Source of the DNA: Ligustrum vulgare
Taxonomy: Eukaryota > Streptophyta > Magnoliopsida > Lamiales > Oleaceae
Direction: 5' to 3'
Length of the DNA stretch: 64,000 bases
NCBI GenBank assembly: GCA_963555705.1
Contig: OY743172.1
Span: forward strand, 19,405,446-19,469,445
Shown here: in pieces, positions 1 to 12,303 of the stretch
How positions within the stretch are numbered: position 1 is the first letter of the stretch
How the letters are laid out: each line of letters begins with the position of its first letter
The notes under the pieces: generated by a model
What the model was told of the DNA's origin: nothing
What the model saw: the letters and a program-made list of their open reading frames with translations, nothing else
Database searches by the model: none
Made by a program: the position numbers and the translations under genes

Positions 1-149
1 GCCACTATTTGATGCTCACCATTACAACTTATGGCGAGACGACAAGGAATTGATTTCTGTTGTTCAATAATATTCAATTTTATAGCCCTTACAATTGAAA
101 TATAATCAATAATATTGAAAAACAAAATACTTTAAGAGTATATACCTGA

Positions 150-1545
150 AGGCCATCAAATGTATCTGGATTAACTGAGTAGCAACTACTGCGAGTTGGT
201 GGTTGGGGTTGTGGAGTTATGTCCACTTCGGCATCAACATTTAAGCCCATGCGCTAAAGGATAGCTTCGTATTTCTGCTGCATACTGTCAATCTTACTCT
301 GTACCTCTGCTGCATACTCTTTCCTGACACGCTCGGTGATACCAACCTCCAAATCCTTCATGATAATATCTTTAATATCATCCACCGATACAACCCCTCT
401 CGATCATCTGTTGGCCGAATCAGGTCTGCCATATACATCCCTCACCGTGACGTATACACCATATCCCCTAACCCGACCAGGATGATCCTCCTTACCAAGG
501 GCTTCCGATAAGATGTCATGGTGTCTCCTTGGGACAAATGTCCCTTGAGTTGCTTCCTCAGATTTTTCAATATGTTCTCAAAAAAAAAAAAAAAAAAAAT
601 GAAAACTAAATATTAGTACTTAAGCGAAATTTCATCATATTATGAAAAAATGATAGGCTATACTTACAATTTTTCCGTACACCCCCCTCGTTTTCTCGTT
701 GGGGATGTAATAAGATCCGTCTTCTTTCTTCTTTGATCTAGCTCGAATCCAATCTAAGCTGGGATCATCACTTAACATGGACGAGCTAAGTGACACACAC
801 GAAGATGCAGAAGACAGTAGTGGGTCTGATAAAAGCCACTGTGACCTCATCCCGGCATAACCAGCAGAGCCCAAAAATGTGGATGCTCGTTGTGCAACTG
901 ATTTTCCCTGGCCTTCTTGCTTTTTTCCTTGAAAAATAAAGCTTCACATTCATTAGTTTTCAACTCAATAATAAAAAATAATTAAGAATCATCACACAGG
1001 AGAGTATGAATTATAATGTCATATACCTTGAAAATCTCAGTCTCACGCTTTCTTGAATTGTTCCCATTTTTCTTCGGTCAAGTAATTATATAGCATAGTA
1101 GGTGGTGCGTATCTTGGGTGCTTATTGTTAATGAACTTATGCACCAACTTACTCTTGAAGTCTTTCCATCGGGACCCAGCAACTTTTAAAATAATTCGTT
1201 TCCTTTCGTCGTCGGGTATGCTGAATTCCTTCTGAAATACAACAATAATATGTGATATTTATACCCATAACAAAAAAATATATAATAAATTATTAAGTTA
1301 CTATGTATGAAGTGATGTAATACCTTTATATCTTCTCAAATCATGTCTTTAAGGCCTTTTGGGACTTTATGCCAATCACTAATATTTTTATCCACATGAA
1401 TACGAACCAAAGACCCTATATAAGAATTGAAGTTCTTCTTATGGGGTCCGATTGTCCTATTGCGTTCATCAAATTCAATCACACTTACTTCATCCCCCTT
1501 CCTCTTCATGTTTTTGCAACTAGTTGGTCCTCTAGTCTTTTTTTT
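150..1545 (-). pseudogene. CACTA second ORF (Ptta/En/Spm plant transposase family), multi-exon, broken
   Basis: Translating the minus strand in pieces gives the typical second protein of plant CACTA elements. A segment at about 1,330-1,520 contains GPTSCKNMKRKGDE and a RIHVDKNISDWHKVP motif. A second at about 1,035-1,225 contains RWKDFKSKLVHKFIN and PRYAPPTMLYNYLTEEKWEQ. A third at about 675-875 contains GSAGYAGMRSQWLLSDPLL. A last one at about 150-560 ends in a coiled-coil-like stretch (EYAAEVQSKIDSMQQKYEAI). The AT-rich gaps between them look like introns. In-frame stops occur in the last segment (near 410 and 255). The family is thought to bind element ends beside the tnp2 protein; that role is family knowledge. 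Exon borders are approximate. Confidence 0.68.
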
Positions 1546-1744
1546 TTACTGATACATTGATCATCAGATGAACTGGAAGAATCAGCAATGACTTTCACGA
1601 GACTGTGCACGTATCTGCGTATATAACAAAACAAAAATATATAAAAAAATTAGTAAGCGAATAGTAACAATGAATAGAGCATATATGAACAATATTAAAA
1701 AGTTCTAAGTAAGAAAGTAAACGATCTTACACAATTATATTGCC

Positions 1745-4700
1745 TCACGAACGACGGTCAATCCATAATCCTTCTTCATGATCCTCATGCATGTAATTTA
1801 TTTCAAGATTATCTTCCCTTGTAATTGCATCTGGTTGTATACCAATAGAAAATGGAGGAGTTTCGTTGAAATGATCATACTCTTCTTCATCCACCACATC
1901 ACCAATGCCAATAATATGTCTTTTGTCCTGAAGGACAACTGACCACTTAGTATTTGCTGGGTCAAGAACGTAAAATATCTGTTTCGCTTGTGATGCCAGT
2001 ATGAATGGCTCATCAAAATAATCCAACCGACCAAAATCCACCAAAGTGAAGCCTAATTCATCCACCCGAACACCCCGTATATTATCAACCCATTACATCG
2101 AAATAGAGGAAACTTGAACTCCCTGTAATCAAGTTCCCAAATATCTTCAATTACTCCATAATAAGACATTACGGAAAAATCTCTTGACATTGCTACTTGA
2201 GTCACTCCACTATTTTGCATCGTGCTCTTATCATCTTGACGTTTTGTATAAAATTTATACCCATTAATGTCATATGCTTCATAAGACCTCACAAGCATGA
2301 CAGGGCCGTATGCTAACCACTTTACAATTTCAGAAATGTTATTCGACATTTGTGATAATTCGTACAGCACTTTATCTTTGAACCATTCTGCAAATGAGCG
2401 ATTATGTTCATTAGTCACCCACCTCTCACCTTTTGATGGATTTTGCTGCCTTAAAATGGACATGTGCTCGTCCAAATGTGGATGAACCTCAGTAAGGTGT
2501 TGCAAGACAAGGAGGTGTGCCTTGTCTCGCAATTCAACACTAGGCACAATTGTTTTGCATCCAATCGTACCTTTACCTTTCAGTCTTCCCTCGTGATGAG
2601 ATTTAGGAATACCAATAACATCAATATCATCTAGGTAATCAGTACAAAATTCAATAACCTCCTTGGAAGCATAACCTTCAATGATACTGCCTTCAGGTCG
2701 AAATCGATTTCTCACATATCCTTTTAATATACCCATGTATCTCTCAAATGGATACATATACCTCAAGAACACCGGACCACAAATATTAATTTCTCTCACC
2801 AAGTGAACAAGTAAGTGCACCATAATGTCAAAAAATGATGGAGGAAAATACATTTCAAATTGACATAGAGTGATAACAATATCGGCCTGCAAATCGTCCA
2901 GCGCATCTAGATCAACAACTTTACTGAAAATTGCATTAAAAAAGAAGCAAAGTTTTATAAAGACATTTCTAACATGTTTTGGGAGTATGCCATGAACTGC
3001 AACTGGTAACAAGTGTTGCATTAAGACATGACAGTCATGAGACTTCATACCAACCAATTTCAAGTTCTTCATCGACATAAGACTTTTGATGTTCGATGAG
3101 TATCCAGATGGAACCTTAACAGAATTTAGGCACTTACAAAAACTTGTTTTCTCCTTTCTAGACAAAGTGTAACAAGCTGGGGGTAAATAGGTACGCTTTT
3201 CCAACTCTTGCGGTGCTAACTTATCCCGTATCCCCATTTCTATCATGTCTTTTCTGACTTTGATACCATCTTTTATCTTTCCTTGAATGTTCAATAATGT
3301 TCCGTTGACACTAGGGGTGGGCGTGGGTTGGGTTGGGTCGGTTTTTTGCCCAACCCGAACCCAACCCACTATGGTCGGGTTGAAAAAAAATCAACACAAC
3401 CCAACCCAAATATGAATTCAAACCCAACCAAACCCAACCCAATCAAGTTTCGGTCGGGTCGGGTCGGGTCGTTTGGGCTTTGGTCCAATTAAACAAAATT
3501 CTTAGAAAATTAAAAAATTATACCCATAAATCAATTATTAACTCAAATAAATTATGTAAAATACAATAAGCTCAAATATAATAAATTAAATACTTGCTAA
3601 TAAAACTAAAATATGTTCAAATTATATTTGAGTTTCATCCAAATTAAAAATGGATTTAAGATTCTTGAAATTTAAATGGTCTTATATTTTTAAAATTTTG
3701 ATTGGGTTGGGTTGGGTCGGGTCGGGTTGGATTGGGTTTGTCATCCAACCCACAACCCAACCCAACCCAACCCAACCCAAACAATTTTTTTTTTTTATAA
3801 CCCAACCTAACCCAATTTTCATCAAAACCCAACCCAACCCGATCGGGTTGGGTTGGGTTGGGCGGTTTTGGCGGGTTGGGCGGGTTGATGCCCACCCCTA
3901 GATGACAATATCACATACATTTTTCTCCACATGCATTACATCAAGAAAATGCCTTACCTGTAAGTGTTCCCAGTAGGGTAGATCCCAAAATATGGATCTC
4001 TTCTTCCAAAGACTCTTCTAGGGAAGTTTAAAAGGTTTGCCAAACATAACATCAATATTCTTAACTCGTTCATAAACCTCATTTCCTGTTAATGGTAAGC
4101 GAGAAACTCGAGTCTCGACTTTTCCATTGAAGAGATTTTTCTTCTTTCGATAAGGGTGGTTAACAGGGAGAATTATACGATGACCCATAAACACATTTTT
4201 CTTACAGTTTTTCAACCAAAGATCAACCGTATCTTCTTCACAAACGGGACATGTTTTAGCTCCTTTATTAGTATACCCCGAAAAGTTACCACAAGCTGGA
4301 AAATCATTTATGGTGCAAAATATCATAGCACGTAACATGAGATTCATTTGACTATGTGCATCAAATGCTAACACACCTTCATTCCACAACAGTTTTAAAT
4401 CTTCAATTAGTGGCACTAGGTAAACATCTATGTCATTTCCCAGTTGTTTAGGCCCTAATATTAGCAACGACAACATGATGTACTTGCCCTTCATACATAA
4501 CCAAGGAGGAAGATTGTAATTCACCAAAAGAACCGGCCAAGTGTTATGTCGACTACTCATGTTACCGTGCGGGTTCATCCCATCTGTACATAGTCCAAGC
4601 CTAAGATTCCTATCTTCTCCACCAAATCCGGGAAACATCCTATTAAAGATCGTCAATTGAGGAGAATCAGCCGGGTGTCTTAGCTTTCCATCTTCTTTCC

Positions 4701-5553
4701 TCCCATCGGCATGCCATCGCATGTTCTTCGCATCCTTTGCATTGGCAAATAAGCATTTAAATCTTGGTATTACAGGTAGATACCATAACACCTTTGCCGG
4801 AGAGCCTTTCTTATCCTCCCAATTAACATTGTCTTCCTTTCGCTTATACCTCGATGCTCCACACTTTGGACACAGGTTCAAGTCCTTATACTCATTCCGA
4901 TACAATACACAATCATTTGAACATGCATGTATCCTCTCGATCTCCATACCCATCGACCACAACATTTTCTTTGTCTCGTAAATTGAACTAGGAAGTTCGT
5001 TATCCTCCGAAAGCATATCTCGTAAAAGTTCCAATAAAACCGTGAAACTCCTATCACTCCACCTATTCTTCACTTTCAAGTTATACAATTTAAACACAGC
5101 AGACAATTTTGTGAATTTCTTACAACCAGAAAATAAAGGCTGTTCACAATCATTAAACAAGCTATCGAAAATATGATCAGATTTTTCGATGAAATCCTCT
5201 TGTATGTCACACATCATTTCATCTATCCAATCACTATCCACATCATTCTGATCATTGTCCACATTATTCTCCTCTTGATCACCATTATCATCACCGGTAC
5301 TCGTCCTAGGAAGTATACTCTCACCGTGTCATATCCACCGTGCATAACCTTCGTTAAACCCAAGACGAATCAAATGACTCTTGTCTTGCTCAGAGCTACG
5401 GAACTTTCTCAGATTCTTACGATCACAACAAGGATACAAAAGCATTTCTTCACCTTCTTTTATTTTGTTTTCCTCGGCACATTTCATAAACTCTTCAACT
5501 CATTTCACATATTCATGTTTATTACGTCTCCCATACATCCAACACTGATCCAT
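1745..5553 (-). pseudogene. tnp2-type CACTA transposase, broken by stops, a frameshift and a MITE
   Basis: Reading from ATG at 5,553-5,551, the protein starts with the transposase-associated domain (MDQCWMYGRRN; a CCDRKN zinc-binding-like segment). It continues with the tnp2 core (4,018-5,262; CPKCGASRYK, MRWHADGR, LGLCTDGMNPHG, FPACGNFSGY and CPVCEED motifs). Next come a DUF4218-like region (about 2,600-3,000; FPPSFFDIMVHLLVHL, MYPFERYMG) and a DUF4216-like region across 1,800-2,250. Three in-frame stops interrupt it: TGA at 5,500-5,502, TGA at 5,329-5,331 and TAG at 4,018-4,020. A 589-bp MITE splits it at 3,312-3,900. A single-base loss near 2,092 shifts the frame so that the last part runs 2,065 to 1,745. 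Apart from these lesions one frame is kept over 3.4 kb, so the copy is not very ancient. Confidence 0.85.
3312..3900. mobile_element. hAT-type MITE (TAGGGGTGGGC family), copy 1
   Basis: The 589-bp element has terminal inverted repeats TAGGGGTGGGC / GCCCACCCCTA and a near-perfect 8-bp target duplication (GTTGACAC at 3,304-3,311; GATGACAA at 3,901-3,908; 6 of 8 equal). Both ends are runs of GGGTTGG-type repeats, and the middle is AT-rich. The open frames across it (WVGLGW-type repeats) only translate the repeat. It sits in the tnp2 pseudogene. A second copy with a perfect 8-bp duplication lies at 31,111-31,692, which fixes the family as hAT-like. Confidence 0.85.
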
Positions 5554-5561
5554 ATCTAATA

Positions 5562-6415
5562 ACACATATATCAAGATATTCACCGTATCTTAAAACGAAT
5601 GAAATCATCTTAACTTATTATTTACATTTTTATTTATAAATCTTACGAAAATTTTGACAGAATCTCCCTTATAAATTGGACTTAACCAACCTGTAGGGGG
5701 AATCAAAATGCCACAATGAAACTAAAATATTTAACTTCAACATATTCAAAACTCAAACAAAACTCCAGTCGAACTTCAACATTATCATCCAATCTAAAAT
5801 ATTCATTCTCAGCATATTAAAAACTCAAACATTTTTACCCCCTTAATTATTCACTATATATGCTCATATCTTAAAATTAACACAACATAATAATCTCAAC
5901 TCACCAAATCATCCAACAAGTACAAGACATCTAAAATAATTCACTTATAAATACCTCACAATCATTACTTATCTGTAACTAATTCAAAACACATATATCA
6001 AGATATTAACCATGTCTTAAAACGAATGAAACCACCTTAACTTATTATTTACATTTTTATTTATAAATCTTACGAAAATTTTGACAGAATCTCCCCTATA
6101 AATTGGACTTAACTAACTTATAGTGGAAATCAAAATGTCATAATAAAACTAAAATATTTAACTTCAAAATATTCAAAACTCAAACAAAACTCCAGTCAAA
6201 CTTCAACATTATCATCCAGTCTAAAATATTCATCCTCAACGTGTTAAAAACTCAAACATTTTTAGCCTCTTAATTATTCAGTATATATGCTCATATCTCC
6301 AAATCAACACAACATAATAATCTCAACTCACCAAATCATCCAACAAGTACAAGACATCTCAAATAACTTACTTATAAATACCTCACAATCATTACTTATC
6401 CGTAACTAATTCAAA
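5562..6415. repeat. Tandem duplication, two units of about 427 bp
   Basis: Two adjacent units (about 5,562-5,988 and 5,989-6,415) match along their length. Both begin with ACACATATATCAAGATATT, share the TTACGAAAATTTTGACAGAA block, and end in CTTATCxGTAACTAATTCAAAA. They lie just upstream of the tnp2 start, in the CACTA 5' region. Confidence 0.8.
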
Positions 6416-6639
6416 ACTCAAATAAAATTAACATTCTACAATTTCAATAAAACGCCAATTTTTAAAAATTGAATGTATACATCTACTAACACAAAATCAA
6501 TAATCTAAAATTGAAATTCAAACTAAACTAATAAGATCATTTAAATCAACCAACATAATAAATAAAAATGATAACTTCAATTATAATCTAACAAAATGAA
6601 CAAAATAGTTTAACTTAAAATATGAAAAATTACCGTTTA

Positions 6640-6760
6640 GTAGTGGACCTTGTGGGGGTGGTGGTGGTGGCTAGAGTGGGATGGTGCGCGGGTTTTGGGT
6701 GGGTGGTGGCGCGGGAGGGTGTTGTGGCGCGAGCGTGAGAATGTAGGACAATGGTGACCT
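6640..6760 (-). other. G-rich, CpG-containing leader of the CACTA element
   Basis: The plus strand is a run of GGTGG and GCGCGGG motifs with several CpG sites, very unlike the AT-rich surroundings. In CACTA elements a GC-rich leader often lies between the subterminal repeats and the first gene, which fits this place. No coding capacity is recognised. Confidence 0.4.
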
Positions 6761-6864
6761 TGATTGAACTGAAAATGTTGCGGGAAATGGCTGGAGCTGG
6801 AAATTTTGGTGATGAAACCGGGGAAATGAGTGAAAATTTGGTGGAAGCGCGAAAATAAAGCCTA

Positions 6865-7075
6865 AGTATAGGCGTCGGTTCTTTATAAGAACCGACGCTT
6901 ATTAGTAAAATCGACGCCTATACGAGTTTTATAGGCGACAGTTCTTATGTAAGAATCGACGCCCTTAAGCAGCCCTGTTAATTGGCGTCGGTTGTACTTT
7001 ATTCAATGTTTATTTACGACTTTGCCACTGCATTTTTTACAGCGTCGTTTTCCTTAAGAAACGACGCTAACCTGT
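6865..7075. repeat. CACTA subterminal repeats (GGCGTCGGTT hairpins)
   Basis: Several short palindromic pairs are seen: GGCGTCGGTTCTT facing AAGAACCGACGC, CGACGCCTATA facing TATAGGCGACAG, GGCGTCGGTT alone, and AGCGTCGTTT facing AAACGACGCT. Repeated short motifs in both orientations near an end are the expected binding sites of CACTA end-binding proteins. Confidence 0.65.
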
Positions 7076-7109
7076 TATTTTTTTATATATATTTTTGTAA
7101 TAAATGTGT

Positions 7110-7495
7110 TCATATTTATCCAGATTTGGCATTCACATTTGACATATATCCACTTTGTATTCACACTAATCCACTTTGCATTCACACTGTTTAATTTTAT
7201 AGGAACTTAATATATCTATATATGGAAACGCAAAATGGGCGGGAAAATGGTTTAGGAAATTACCCCACTATATTATATATAGTATGAAGTATGATGTTAA
7301 AGTAAATATATGAAATGAAATATTTGTTTAATATACTTAAATATCAAATATTGTAATAAAATAGTTATTATCAATTCTAATAGTATTATTCAGATAGAGA
7401 TAAATTATTTGTGATAATTTAGAAATTATATTTTGAAAAGATTAATTACGTCAATAATCATTAAAATTAAATAGTAATGCAAATGGTCATTGAAG

Positions 7496-7526
<31 letters not shown>

Positions 7527-8999
7527 GTAGTAAGTTATTTAATTTCTTAACTATTACAATTGTGACAACTTAGTTTTTTTTTTTTTTTAAAAAAAAGGCC
7601 CCCACTAGGTACACTTTATTAAAAATCTCATTTATTTAAAACTCATTTTCAATTAACATTTCTACAAATAAAATGATCTACATATAAATTTAAAAAATTT
7701 ATAATTTTTAATAGCTCATTGTACCAAAATTTACTGTTATATATGAACTACATTGTTTGAAATAATGAGTCTCCAGCAGGTACTTAAGTATACATTTTTC
7801 ACAAAATCATTATTATAATACTCAGCTTGTAGATAATGAGGATTCAAACAAGGATTAAATATGCCCACAAGAGAAAAACATAACAAATAAAATGAGAGCA
7901 CTTCCCAAAAACAGGTATTGACCAATTTTCATGTCTAAAACACATTTCCTAAAATGGTAATTAGTAGTATTAATTAGTTCACTATTTATTATTCATTTTT
8001 AACAAAATTCAGATCTAAAATAATTCAATTAAATGCAGAATTTTAAATAACTGCATTTTTCAGGTCCCGAAATTTCTTGGTCCTGTCTTCCCCTCTTGAA
8101 AATCAATTAATTTTTTTTTGAAATTTATAAAAATAATTTTTTTGTCAATATCACATAAATATTTTTATTTAAAAATAGAAAGAGAATGAAATAAGAGCGT
8201 TCATCAATCTATTTTTCTTTGTGTGGTTATATTTACACCAAAATTTTTTATATCTACACCACATTTTAATTATATGAAATGTTTTTAATATTTGCTCACT
8301 TCTGCTTTTATGTCCTCAATTTTTTTACCAAAGCATTATTATTCTTAACATATTTTATTTTTAATCACAGTTTATATCCAAATATTCTCCTAATGTACAT
8401 TGAAAAGAGGGAAAAATATTTATTTTTGACTTTTGTATTAATTATTTACTTCAATTATTTAAAAATACGAGAGATATATAAGTTTTTTCGCACTCATAAA
8501 TAATATTTTGGACAAAAATCATATTTATGAACAGTATATGAAAATTAATAGATGGCTCATGATAAAAGATTTATATAAAAAACTTGGGAGCATAAGTGTA
8601 AAAATAAAAGAAGTTTTGGGATATTAATTAAAAATAAAATCTGGTATAACTAACAAATGTTGTAGCGTTAATATAATTACCCTTTTTCTTTTCCTTTTCG
8701 TTTTAATAAAATTCTGAGTATCACAAATATATCTATTTTTTTTTTACTTATTATAAATTCTATTTAAATGTAATTTTTTTTCCATTTTAAGTTTTAAATC
8801 AACTCAAGTTACAATATTTAAATAAATTCTTGAAAAGATAAACATACAAACCGTAAAAAAAAATAAAAATAAAAAATAAAAAATCAAGGTATGTGTAATG
8901 TACTTTTTTTTGTAATTAATCGTTTTCTTTCGTTTTTCATTTTTAATTAAATATTCATTTCATATGTTAACATATAAATTCAATATATGTGAGTAACAA
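7110..8999. other. AT-rich intergenic DNA, no gene seen
   Basis: This stretch has long A and T runs, a short GT run near 7,497 and no ORF with recognisable homology. A T-run followed by GTAGTA at about 7,515-7,532 resembles a decayed CACTA end but cannot be confirmed. Confidence 0.5.
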
Positions 9000-9005
9000 A
9001 TGATC

Positions 9006-9030
9006 GTGCATCGCACTTATGCAATATTAG
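9006..9030 (+). mobile_element. Helitron-like 3' end (degenerate)
   Basis: A GTGC-ATC-GCAC hairpin (9,006-9,016) is followed 10 bases later by TTAG and then T. It closely resembles the clear Helitron 3' end at 24,971-24,998 (same loop ATC, CTAG terminus). The terminal C is changed, and no 5' end could be placed. Confidence 0.4.
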
Positions 9031-10065
9031 TTATGAGGAAAATTATGAACTTCCTGGATTCTATGATAAATAGTCACAGATACATTTTAGCAAGTTCAAA
9101 AGTGATAAGGAACAGGTAAAAACACTTCACTCGATTGAATGATAAAGAGCGTGAAGTCTAGATTCTACACCATTCGCTGTAATCCGGTCTCCATATAGGA
9201 GTAAGTTTTCGTGTTTATTTTTTTTGATATTGAAACATGCCATTGAGCGGTTTTTAGAAAACATGGTTGTGTGGACTACAAGGAAAATAGAACTATCATT
9301 GACTTACAGGGTAATAATATTTGTACATAATAGAGTCAAATATATATTTTTTTATTTGGTTGAAGAAATTCTAATACGACTGTTGTATAAATTGGTAAAT
9401 TACACAATTTAAACTTGCAAAATATCGAAAAGAACTTTGACTTATGTGCACAAATTTTGACTTGCTGAAATGTAGAAATTAGGAGATGAAATGAAGAGAG
9501 GTATGCAAATGCAAATTTACTTTAAGATAAATTTCACCTTTGCACTAGTGTTAATAGGATCAAATGGATGTCCATCTTCCAAGATAAAACTTTTCTTCAA
9601 AAACTATCAGCACAATAATAATTTTAGCGGGTAAACCAAAACTTGATTGTACTCCTCAAGAACGAAACACGTCGAATACTAGTGACAAAATACGAAACTC
9701 AAAATTTGGAAATTATATTGGCATAATTTGGAGAATGAAATAGTTTGGAGTTTAGAAAATGAAACAAGGACGGTTCTATTTATACATTTCCCCATATTTC
9801 TTCGAATTGTCACATCTTTTGGCACAATCATTTTAACTATTAGATCACACCATTTCATATTTAATAATTATTTAATAACGTAGATTGCATCCTATTAAAA
9901 TGTAACAATTTTTCATCATACACTTCTTTGAAGAATGATATACATTCCGAAACAACATGACTCTTTGATTTGTACCATTTGTATTTAAGGGTCGAGACTA
10001 GTCATCATACAAATTGGAGACTTTTTCAATTCACACCTATACAATATCTCGTAAATTTCAACAAC
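9031..10065. other. AT-rich intergenic DNA
   Basis: No gene, RNA or element with terminal structure was recognised here; the short ORFs have no familiar motifs. Confidence 0.45.
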
Positions 10066-10068
10066 TAT

Positions 10069-10238
10069 GGCTGTGTTCGGTAACCAATTTAATTCCAAAT
10101 TATAATTACCACAATTTCTCAATCCATTTTTTAACTATACACGTTTTCTCTCTTCAATTTTTAACCACATCTTATCTAGAAAACTCAAATAATATACATT
10201 ATAAATCATATTGTATTTATTTCAACCACCAAGGAGCC
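10069..10238. mobile_element. Tourist-like MITE (PIF/Harbinger), short diverged copy
   Basis: The 170-bp element begins GGCTGTGTTCGG and ends AAGGAGCC, between two TAT triplets (10,066-10,068 and 10,239-10,241). Its sequence aligns with the reverse complement of the Tourist MITE at 48,196-48,410, sharing TTTTCTCTC, CAATTTTTAACC, CACATCTTA and CTAGAAAAC blocks in the same order. Confidence 0.65.
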
Positions 10239-10241
10239 TAT

Positions 10242-10754
10242 ATCTCACCAGCCACCACATATGAAAATGACGGGATCCTCTGCCTTGCACGGTACCACCT
10301 AAACTGAAAAATGGTTCGGCAGGAATGATTATGGGGGTCCAGTAGGATGTGGGTGACATTAACTTGGACCATCCACTACACGTGGCCACATTTTTCATTA
10401 TCCTAGTACTAGTAAGCCCTCCTCTGTTGCCACGCAAGCATCACGCCGCGATGAGACTATCTTTCGACGAATTATCTATACTTCTTATGTAAAGAGTAAA
10501 TAGTTTTTCGTTTAAAGAACCAGACATGCCCAGAAACGAAAACTTTTCGATTCACTTTTCATTTTCTTTTAAATAAATTGATCGATAACTTGTGCAGAGG
10601 ATGCATTCCGTGTATATATAGATAGAGAGGGAGTTCTTCAATATTCTAATGGACTATTGTGGGTCCATAAGAATCAAAATGATAATGACTCATCAGTTTC
10701 ATTTCATTGTTCTTTTAGCTAATTCTCCGCCCAATTCTTCTTTTTTTTTGAACG
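10242..10754. other. Intergenic DNA, no gene seen
   Basis: The first 200 bases are less AT-rich than the surroundings and contain an ACACGTGGCC motif (G-box core, near 10,378), but no coding or RNA feature could be supported. Confidence 0.4.
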
Positions 10755-10761
10755 TTTAGGG

Positions 10762-11081
10762 TCGTTTGATATCGAAGGTGGAAGTTGGGTGAAGAAAAAA
10801 ATAAATTTTAAGAGTTGAAATTTTGAGAATTGAACGTTTAATGTTTTTGATTGATTTAATTTTTTAGGTGGACAAAATGGAAAATATTTTAAGTTTTGCA
10901 GTTTGATTGATATTATTTTACATAATAAATAAAGTAAAATTTAACAATTTTAATCAATTTTTTTTACACATTTGTACTTGGTAATGTTTTCCATGGAAAA
11001 AAAAAAGATATCAAACACTAAAAGGTGAAAAATGGAAAACATTTTCCAACTTTCAAGACAAATAATGCTTATCAAACGATC
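10762..11081. mobile_element. MITE-like element with TCGTTTGATA ends
   Basis: The segment starts TCGTTTGATA and ends with TATCAAACGATC, and is flanked by TTTAGGG on both sides (10,755-10,761 and 11,082-11,088). The interior is AT-rich. The duplication is 7 to 8 bp, so a hAT-like origin is likely but unproven. Confidence 0.5.
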
Positions 11082-11088
11082 TTTAGGG

Positions 11089-11768
11089 TGTGTTTGATAA
11101 TACCTCAGTTCAATAAAAATGACACATCCGGAAAATTGCTTCCCTACTTTTTTGGTTTGATAAGAAGTTGGAATTGAAATTCTAATTCTAAGGTACAACC
11201 ACTTAAAACTCAAAATTTGTCAATAGCAAAGGTTTTTAATCATCTTTATGATTTTAGGGGTAAGATTGGCAAATGATGGAATTCCGACTTGTCATACAAT
11301 CTATACCAATTATAAAATGTCTAATCTTGGAGAAACTTTTTTGGACCAAAATAGCCTCTACAATATTTTATAATTTTTTATTTGTCCCTAAAGACTGAAT
11401 TAGACATTAATTTTTTATTTATATCTTTTGATATCAAAACAATTATTTATAATAAAAAATCAGAAGCTCAAACCTTTAAAGTTCATCAATGTTCACCCAT
11501 TTATCTCCCCTGCAAACACTATCTGCCTCTCAAATGTTTTCACTTCCATTCCAAACATCATCACAGGATTTCAAAATGGGTAATTTTACATATCATTGTT
11601 AAGTCTTTTCCAAAAAAAATTCAAGTGGAATTTTGATTGTCACAAAGGTAGATTTTAATTACAATTGTTTCTTATTATACTGTATGTGGTAGCTTTTCTA
11701 AGTGGGTGAGATAGACATTTTTGGCTCTCAAGACTTGGAAACTGTCCGTAACTTTCTTTTGGCTATTG
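11089..11768. other. AT-rich intergenic DNA
   Basis: It begins with GTGTGTTTGATAATACC, resembling a MITE terminus, but no matching far end was found. No coding region is supported. Confidence 0.4.
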
Positions 11769-11776
11769 AATATAGG

Positions 11777-12303
11777 TGGGGATGGCAATGGGGTGGAGAA
11801 TACCCGAACCTGATGGGGACCCATTTCGAACGAGCCGGGGATCCCTGAAAAAGATGGGGATGAGGATGAAAAAGTATCCCCGAACCGGGGATGGGACAGG
11901 GATGGCCGTCTTATCCCCATCCCCGCCTCGTCCCCGATTCCTGTCCCTAATTAACAATTTTCATTAAAATTTAACGACACAATCAAAGATGAATATATAT
12001 ATATATATATATTCGATTAATGTTCAAAGTATGTGTAAAGATTATTAGATTTAGAAAATATTAGTGTTGTTCCTGTATTTTTTCTTATATTGTTTGTACA
12101 AAATTATTTTAGAACTTAAAAAAAAAATAAAAAAATAATAACAAATGGAGATGTAAACGGGGGTTTGCACATTCTCGACCCGACCCAACCAGCTCCATCC
12201 TCGATTAAATGGGGACGGGGCAGAGATGAGGATGGTAAATCTTTAACGGGGCGGGGAGGGGGAAAGGCATCCCCGCCCCATACCCGTCCCATTGCCTTTC
12301 CTA
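11777..12303. mobile_element. hAT-like MITE with GGGGATGGCAATGGGG ends
   Basis: The 527-bp element starts TGGGGATGGCAATGGGG and ends with CCCATTGCCTTTCCTA. The flanks AATATAGG (11,769-11,776) and AACATAGA (12,304-12,311) agree at 6 of 8 bases. Both ends are rich in GGGGA/TCCCC motifs and the middle is AT-rich. The ORFs over it on both strands only read the repeat. Confidence 0.6.

Larger units (their letters stand above)
1..7110 (-). mobile_element. CACTA (En/Spm) DNA transposon, decayed, left end outside window
   Basis: The minus strand carries, in the usual En/Spm order, a tnp2-type transposase (5,553 to 1,745) followed by a second multi-exon ORF of the Ptta/En/Spm type (about 1,545 to 150). 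Upstream lie a CpG- and G-rich leader (about 6,640-6,760) and a subterminal region packed with short inverted repeats of a GGCGTCGGTT core (6,865-7,075), typical of CACTA ends. The other terminus lies left of base 1. The exact right terminus is not certain: a degenerate TTTTTGTAATA near 7,095-7,105 could be a mutated CACTA end. Every ORF is interrupted, so the copy is non-autonomous now. Confidence 0.8.

Noticed and set aside
3650..3901. Open frames on both strands with repeated WVGLGW or NPTQPNP residues
   Set aside because: They only translate the GGGTTGG arrays of the hAT MITE; no gene.
7515..7532. T-run followed by GTAGTA as the CACTA right terminus
   Set aside because: It lies 450 bp beyond the subterminal repeats and lacks the final G; an end near 7,100 is as likely, so neither is claimed.
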